Below, piece after piece: positions 5,874-8,721 of a stretch of 8,721 nucleotides of DNA. The position numbers and the translations under genes were made by a program. The stretch is from positions 32,864 to 41,584 of the forward strand of contig DEEY01000020.1 of the NCBI GenBank assembly GCA_002350545.1, given 5' to 3'. This stretch comes from Candidatus Saccharibacteria bacterium UBA2866. GTDB lineage: Bacteria; Patescibacteriota; Saccharimonadia; Saccharimonadales; Saccharimonadaceae. Below the pieces are notes generated by a model. It made no database searches and was not told where the DNA came from. It worked only from the letters and a program-made list of their open reading frames with translations. Position 1 is the stretch's first letter. Every line of letters starts with the position of its first letter.

Positions 5874-6886
5874 ATATAGTTGATGGTACAGATAAGCAGG
5901 TTTGGGATGGGTATGTTTCTAGGCTTAACGAAGCGAACTTCTTGCAGTCGTGGGATTTTTACGAATTTCATAAAGCACGCGGTAAAAAGATAGTGCGACG
6001 GCTAGTTTATAAAGGTTCGAAGATTGTTGGGGCGTATGCAGGGGTGGTAGAAACCGCCCGTAGGGGGCGGTACATGGCGATTGCTGGGGGGCCTTTAATT
6101 GACTTTTCGGATGGGGAAATGGTTTCTAGCGTGTTTTCTGATATTAAGGAACAGGGGAAGGTTCTAGGGTGTGTGTTTGTCCGGGTGCGGCCACAGGAGG
6201 TATTGTCGGACAATATTTTGCAAGTTTTGTCAAATCAGGGGTTGAAAAAGGCGCCGATGTATTTATCAGTGGAGTTTGCGGGAGTACTGGATTTGAATAA
6301 GTCTGAGGAGGAGATTTTGGCGGGAGCATCGCAAGGCTTTCGCCGGAAATTACGCAAAGCCGCGAAGTTAGATATTGAAATCACTGCTGATACTTCAGAT
6401 GATTCAATTAAAGAGTTTTGTAGGCTAGAGAAATTACACGCTGAGCGGCAAAAATATGTCGCATTTTCTTCCGACTTTTTGAAGAAACAGTTCGAGGCGT
6501 TCCGTGAGGGTGGGGAAGTGCTGATCTATACGGCGAAGTTTGAAGGTAAGACTTTGGCGCAGAACTTTATGATTTTTTACGGGCCGGAGGCGAGCTATCA
6601 TTATGGAGTGTCGTCGGAACTCGGCACTAAGTATTCTGCAGCACCGCTGCTTCATATGGCAGCGATGGAGGAGGCTCGGAAACGGGGTTGTACCCGGTAT
6701 AATTTGTGGGGGATTGTGGAGCCGGACGAGAAGTCGCACCGATTCTACGGAGTATCAGAGTTTAAGCGGTCATTTGGCTGTGAGGAGCTTCGCTATACCC
6801 CGGCGCATGATATGGTTTTGAAACCATTGCAGTATCAGAAAACTAAGCTAGTAGAATCCGCTCGTAAACGCATTCGGCACGTATAA
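5870..6886 (+). CDS. FemAB-family aminoacyl transferase, copy 2
   Basis: The 338-residue protein is a tandem paralogue of the preceding gene, starting in an ATGA overlap with its stop; AAGAGG lies 5 bases upstream. It keeps the same order of blocks: EANFLQSWDFY (21-31), RRGRYMAIAGGPLIDFSD (64-81), CVFVRVRPQ (101-109), APMYLSVEF (128-136), DLNKSEEEIL (141-150), YNLWGIVEP (277-285), SHRFYGVSEFKRSFG (289-303), YTPAHDMV (309-316) and a basic C-terminus. The substrate-facing middle (about 175-260) differs strongly from copy 1. Tandem Fem enzymes usually add successive bridge residues, so two different additions are the likeliest reading. A terminator-like hairpin follows about 50 bases after the stop. 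Part of its last 13 codons reappears as a fossil at 7449-7490. Confidence 0.87.
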   Translation: MNIVDGTDKQVWDGYVSRLNEANFLQSWDFYEFHKARGKKIVRRLVYKGSKIVGAYAGVVETARRGRYMAIAGGPLIDFSDGEMVSSVFSDIKEQGKVLGCVFVRVRPQEVLSDNILQVLSNQGLKKAPMYLSVEFAGVLDLNKSEEEILAGASQGFRRKLRKAAKLDIEITADTSDDSIKEFCRLEKLHAERQKYVAFSSDFLKKQFEAFREGGEVLIYTAKFEGKTLAQNFMIFYGPEASYHYGVSSELGTKYSAAPLLHMAAMEEARKRGCTRYNLWGIVEPDEKSHRFYGVSEFKRSFGCEELRYTPAHDMVLKPLQYQKTKLVESARKRIRHV

Positions 6887-6897
6887 TAACTTTTTGC

Positions 6898-6925
6898 TTG
6901 ACATATTGTGAGTATTTGTTAAAAT
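6898..6925 (+). promoter_or_regulatory. Strong promoter of a very short transcript
   Basis: A perfect TTGACA (6898-6903), a 16-base spacer and TAAAAT (6920-6925), with TGT in front as an extended -10, make this one of the best promoter matches in the window. It lies 11 bases after the operon's last stop. No gene follows on the plus strand, only the hairpin terminator at 6935-6975. Transcription should begin near 6932. Confidence 0.72.
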
Positions 6926-6931
6926 AATGGT

Positions 6932-6975
6932 AGGAGATGCGCGCGATACTGGATTGAATCAGACGCATCTTTTTT
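6932..6975 (+). ncRNA. Candidate small RNA of about 44 nt
   Basis: The predicted transcript begins about 7 bases after the -10 and ends in the T-run. It consists of a 7-bp stem, AGATGCG (6935-6941) with CGCATCT (6964-6970), around a 22-base loop. It has no ribosome binding site and no usable start codon: the only nearby ATG (6927) lies before the predicted start. Its 3' end faces the 3' end of the nuclease gene that stops at 6982, so a read-through nuclease mRNA would be antisense to it. It fits no RNA family I know. It could instead be the operon's terminator beside a chance promoter. Confidence 0.4.
6935..6975 (+). terminator. Intrinsic terminator after the operon and small RNA
   Basis: AGATGCG pairs with CGCATCT and the downstream arm runs into TTTTTT (6970-6975). 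The loop is long (22 bases), so it is less typical than the terminator after tuf. It can end both the five-gene operon and the short transcript from the promoter at 6898. On the minus strand the hairpin is not followed by a T-run, so it serves only plus-strand transcription. Confidence 0.65.
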
Positions 6976-6981
6976 GTTTTT

Positions 6982-7362
6982 TCATTTTAATGTAATTACT
7001 TTGCCGTTTTTCAATACTACCAGTAATCGTTTTATCTTATTCGCTTTACTAAGTTCATGTTTTATACGGCTCAACGCTTTTGCTTGAGGCATTTTACACC
7101 TTACGAGGTTGATAATAATATTTGGGGATTGGTCGTCGGCGATTCTTAAATTGTTTTGCATGGTGCGCTTTCCTTTCCCGATTGGGCTTTTAATTTCCCA
7201 AATCACATTTCCTATTAATAAATCAGGTGATTTAGCCGTATTGTTGCGCTTAATGAAGAAAACGTCGATGTCTAGATAGTCCGAAACTGCTTTTGCAGCA
7301 AAACTTTCGTGGGGGTATGGAGATTTATCTATACTGGATGGTTCATAAATAAGATGAGTCAT
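6982..7362 (-). CDS. Stand-alone PD-(D/E)XK nuclease, CdiA C-terminal toxin-like
   Basis: The 126-residue basic protein carries KSPDLLI (44-50) and WEIKSP (55-60), which supply D47, E56 and K58 of the PD-(D/E)XK nuclease core. The downstream pattern (N70-N71-LR, QSPNIIINL at 78-86, IKRLLVVLKNGK at 110-121) resembles the nuclease/tRNase domains at the C-termini of CdiA contact-dependent toxins and their free-standing relatives. It has no signal peptide or delivery domain, so it is cytoplasmic as encoded. The ATG has GGAG four bases upstream. No immunity or antitoxin gene is seen beside it. It sits alone on the minus strand between the wall operon and the surface-protein gene, in a stretch bearing other signs of rearrangement. 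The nuclease fold is fairly sure; toxin activity and RNA target are inferred. Confidence 0.68.
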   Translation of the reverse strand: MTHLIYEPSSIDKSPYPHESFAAKAVSDYLDIDVFFIKRNNTAKSPDLLIGNVIWEIKSPIGKGKRTMQNNLRIADDQSPNIIINLVRCKMPQAKALSRIKHELSKANKIKRLLVVLKNGKVITLK

Positions 7363-7403
7363 AAAACTCCGTGTTAGATTATTATTCTACACTCACAAAT
7401 CTA

Positions 7404-7433
7404 ATAGTATCACATCTTATGATAGTGAAGCAA
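7404..7433 (-). promoter_or_regulatory. Possible promoter of the nuclease gene
   Basis: The minus strand has TTGCTT (7433-7428), an 18-base spacer and TACTAT (7409-7404) with TGA before it, an extended -10 of moderate quality. A second -10-like TAGAAT lies closer to the gene. The inverted repeat TTAGATT/AATCTAA (7374-7404) touches the -10 and could be an operator or leader hairpin. Confidence 0.35.
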
Positions 7434-7448
7434 ACTTAAGCGAGATAA

Positions 7449-7490
7449 AGGTTGACAGAATCCGCTCGCAAGCGGATACGGCACGTGTAG
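7449..7490 (+). pseudogene. Fossil 3' end of a third FemAB gene
   Basis: Read from 7449, the sequence gives RLTESARKRIRHV and a stop (TAG 7488-7490), against KLVESARKRIRHV and a stop at the end of FemAB copy 2 (6845-6886). Over the last ten codons and the stop, all six base differences fall on third positions, as expected of a coding paralogue and not of a recent DNA copy. An in-frame TAA lies immediately before (7446-7448), and no FemAB homology is visible further upstream, so only this tail survives. TCCGCT-CGCA-AGCGGA (7461-7476) is also a perfect 6-bp hairpin, which could be an alternative reason for part of the conservation. Confidence 0.6.
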
Positions 7491-7516
7491 CAAATAGTGC
7501 GGTTTTGTGGGTAATG

Positions 7517-7599
7517 GGTCTGGCTGGGGAGCGGGGTGTGCTCGGAGGTGCGGTTGCTAAGCATTGAGGTTGCTAGGAGCCGGGGTTGCTAGGGTTATC
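7517..7599. repeat. Degenerate 16-18 bp tandem repeat
   Basis: Five successive units begin with GGT and carry a TGCT core. The last three begin with GGTTGCTA at 7552, 7568 and 7584, exactly 16 bases apart. Earlier units (7517, 7535) are 18 and 17 bases long and share GGAG in the second half. Stops occur in the frames, so it is not a coding repeat. There are no spacers, so it is not CRISPR. Confidence 0.6.
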
Positions 7600-7697
7600 T
7601 CCAGCTTACTGAAACATTATTCTTCATCTGCTCTAGTTTATTACCTCTTACTATTATCTTAAAGAAGGGAGTTGGGGCAGAGCGAGACCACGCTACC

Positions 7698-7714
7698 CAC
7701 TACAGATAGTAGTG
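7698..7714. other. Small hairpin after the surface-protein gene
   Basis: CACTAC (7698-7703) and GTAGTG (7709-7714) form a perfect 6-bp stem with a 5-base loop, 6 bases past the minus-strand stop. No T-run follows on the minus strand, so it is at best a weak or factor-assisted 3' end. Confidence 0.3.
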
Positions 7715-7719
7715 ACTCT

Positions 7720-8721
7720 CTAGCTACCTAGCACACACCGGACTGAACCACCCATGCCGCGATAATTGCGATCGGCCGAACTGACGCCACCCGAATAGAA
7801 GTAGAGGAAGCGGGCGTGACTATTATCGGAGTACGACGTAGAACTCCAATAGAGGCCGCCGCTACCGCCATCGTAGAACGAGCCGCCGTAGTAGCGGCCG
7901 GCGAGCAGGAAGTTATTCGGGCTGGCTTGGAGGGCGCTAGACATGGTGGCTCCAGTAGGAGTACTTCTGCTATTATAGGTTTGAACTTCCGCTGAGCCAC
8001 CTAAGGCAATCATCAGTTTTCTGAAATCAGTTGAGTCATTAGGGCTACCGTTATAAGTAGTAGGCAAGTGCCAGCCTTTAGGACAGATGGATTGTTCGGC
8101 ATTGGTATTGTCTGTCGCAATGGTTCTACCAGAACCTAGTGTAGCTGCATCCCATGAGTAATAGGAATAACAGCCTGGGGCACTAGAACAACCAGAAGAA
8201 GCATTGCCGGAGTTAGCTACATAGGAATAGTTGTCTTCTTCAAAGCCTGAATCAGTAGTGGAGGCTGGAAGGACTATAGTATTACCACTCTTCGTGAGAT
8301 TATTGCTTGTTGTGAAACTACTGATGTAGGCGCTAGTGACGTCGGTATCATCGGCTGAGAGAGCCGTACCGCCAGCGAGATTGAGGTTAGTAGTCATCCA
8401 GCAAGTGTCGCCGACCATGGCTGTGGTGTAAGCTGTTTCCGTTCCTAAATCACGTTTGTCATACATAGTTTTACCACAATCTGCAAGAGTAGCATCTTGC
8501 ATATAAAGCTTTGGTGTATTATCCTTCCACACCGCATAAAGAGTCTTAATAATGGACGCAGACGAAGTGTTTAGTGGCAAGAAGTTGCCTGGTTGGATGA
8601 TTTCTGCATTTGTACCAGTACAGGTAGTAGGGTCTGATGAGTTGTTTATAGTACACCAGCCTTTGAAGATGTAGTTAGTTCTTGTTGGTACAGTAGAGGG
8701 TAGTTGGACTGCACCAGAATC
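7720..8721 (-). CDS. Secreted/surface FISUMP-domain protein, C-terminal part (start outside window)
   Basis: The minus-strand frame is open to the window edge and stops at TAG 7722-7720, giving 333 residues. The TTG at 8580 is internal and not a start. Counting from the edge, residues 7-66 fit a Listeria-Bacteroides (InlB-B type) repeat: YIFKGWCT (17-24) and a closing TLYAVWK (60-66). From about 85 follows a FISUMP domain (Fibrobacter succinogenes major paralogous domain): DTCWMTTNLN (105-114), YYSWDAAT (187-194), ICPKGWHLP (212-220), FLLAGRYYGGSFYDGG (271-286), YWSSTSYSD (291-299) and a terminal GGSVRCV (324-330). Eight cysteines in this part may form disulfides. No C-terminal anchor is seen. 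These proteins are exported and probably bind a host surface, fitting an epibiont, but ligand and anchoring are unknown. Confidence 0.85.
   Translation of the reverse strand, partial: DSGAVQLPSTVPTRTNYIFKGWCTINNSSDPTTCTGTNAEIIQPGNFLPLNTSSASIIKTLYAVWKDNTPKLYMQDATLADCGKTMYDKRDLGTETAYTTAMVGDTCWMTTNLNLAGGTALSADDTDVTSAYISSFTTSNNLTKSGNTIVLPASTTDSGFEEDNYSYVANSGNASSGCSSAPGCYSYYSWDAATLGSGRTIATDNTNAEQSICPKGWHLPTTYNGSPNDSTDFRKLMIALGGSAEVQTYNSRSTPTGATMSSALQASPNNFLLAGRYYGGSFYDGGSGGLYWSSTSYSDNSHARFLYFYSGGVSSADRNYRGMGGSVRCVLGS

Larger units (their letters stand above)
7363..7719. other. Gene-free accessory stretch
   Basis: No protein gene is supported here on either strand. It holds a possible minus-strand promoter for the nuclease (about 7404-7433), a short inverted repeat TTAGATT (7374-7380)/AATCTAA (7398-7404), the FemAB fossil (7449-7490), a G-rich degenerate tandem repeat (7517-7599) and a small hairpin after the surface-protein stop (7698-7714). 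The G-rich composition of 7495-7600 contrasts with the T-rich 7600-7660. Confidence 0.7.

Noticed and set aside
6927..6995. 22-codon reading frame starting ATG 6927 over the small RNA
   Set aside because: The ATG lies before the predicted transcription start, has no ribosome binding site, and the frame runs through the terminator T-runs.
7514..7567. 17-residue frame in the G-rich repeat stretch
   Set aside because: No ribosome binding site or promoter. It is a by-product of the tandem repeat and stops within it.
7517..7599. CRISPR array
   Set aside because: Units are 16-18 bases, adjoining and degenerate, with no unique spacers and no cas genes.
7728..8000. Minus-strand 90-residue frame within the surface-protein gene
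   Set aside because: It is an alternative frame of the FISUMP region with low-complexity A/P/R content and no independent signals.
8578..8580. TTG as start of a 286-residue FISUMP gene
   Set aside because: The same frame continues without a stop to the window edge and encodes the first half of the Listeria-Bacteroides repeat, so the gene begins outside the window.

Overview
The window most likely comes from a Patescibacteria/CPR bacterium, probably Candidatus Saccharibacteria (TM7). This is inferred from a standard bacterial EF-Tu C-terminus, very compact overlapping genes, paired FemAB proteins with a Mur-ligase-like protein lacking the usual MurF N-domain, and a FISUMP-domain surface protein. 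TGA is used as a stop, which argues against the Gracilibacteria/Absconditabacteria code. No database search was possible, so the taxonomic call is by recognition only.

Layout. Positions 1-465 hold the 3' part of tuf. It converges through a two-way hairpin terminator on a minus-strand sugar-phosphate nucleotidyltransferase of the mannose-1-phosphate guanylyltransferase type (529-1647). That gene and a long plus-strand operon diverge from a short, nearly symmetrical pair of overlapping promoters (1705-1746). The plus promoter places its transcription start almost exactly on the ATG, so the first operon gene is probably leaderless.

The operon (1753-6886) has five tightly packed genes: a Mur-ligase-like protein, an alpha/beta hydrolase, a DegT/DnrJ/EryC1-type PLP protein and two tandem FemAB-family aminoacyl transferases. 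Three of the four junctions overlap (GTGA, ATGAATAA, ATGA). Together they look like a peptidoglycan or wall-precursor modification module: the Mur-like enzyme forms an amide bond, the FemAB pair adds bridge amino acids from aminoacyl-tRNA, and the PLP protein and hydrolase may supply or trim a building block. The DegT gene carries two in-frame DNA palindromes, one of which seems to add about 20 residues.

From 6887 to 7719 the window becomes an accessory stretch. A strong extended -10 promoter drives only a transcript of about 44 nt that ends in an intrinsic terminator. A stand-alone PD-(D/E)XK nuclease resembling CdiA C-terminal tRNase toxins lies convergent to it on the minus strand. Beyond it lie a 13-codon fossil of a third FemAB gene and a degenerate 16-18 bp tandem repeat. 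The right end (7720-8721, minus) is the C-terminal part of a secreted or surface protein with a Listeria-Bacteroides repeat followed by a FISUMP domain. Its start lies beyond the window.
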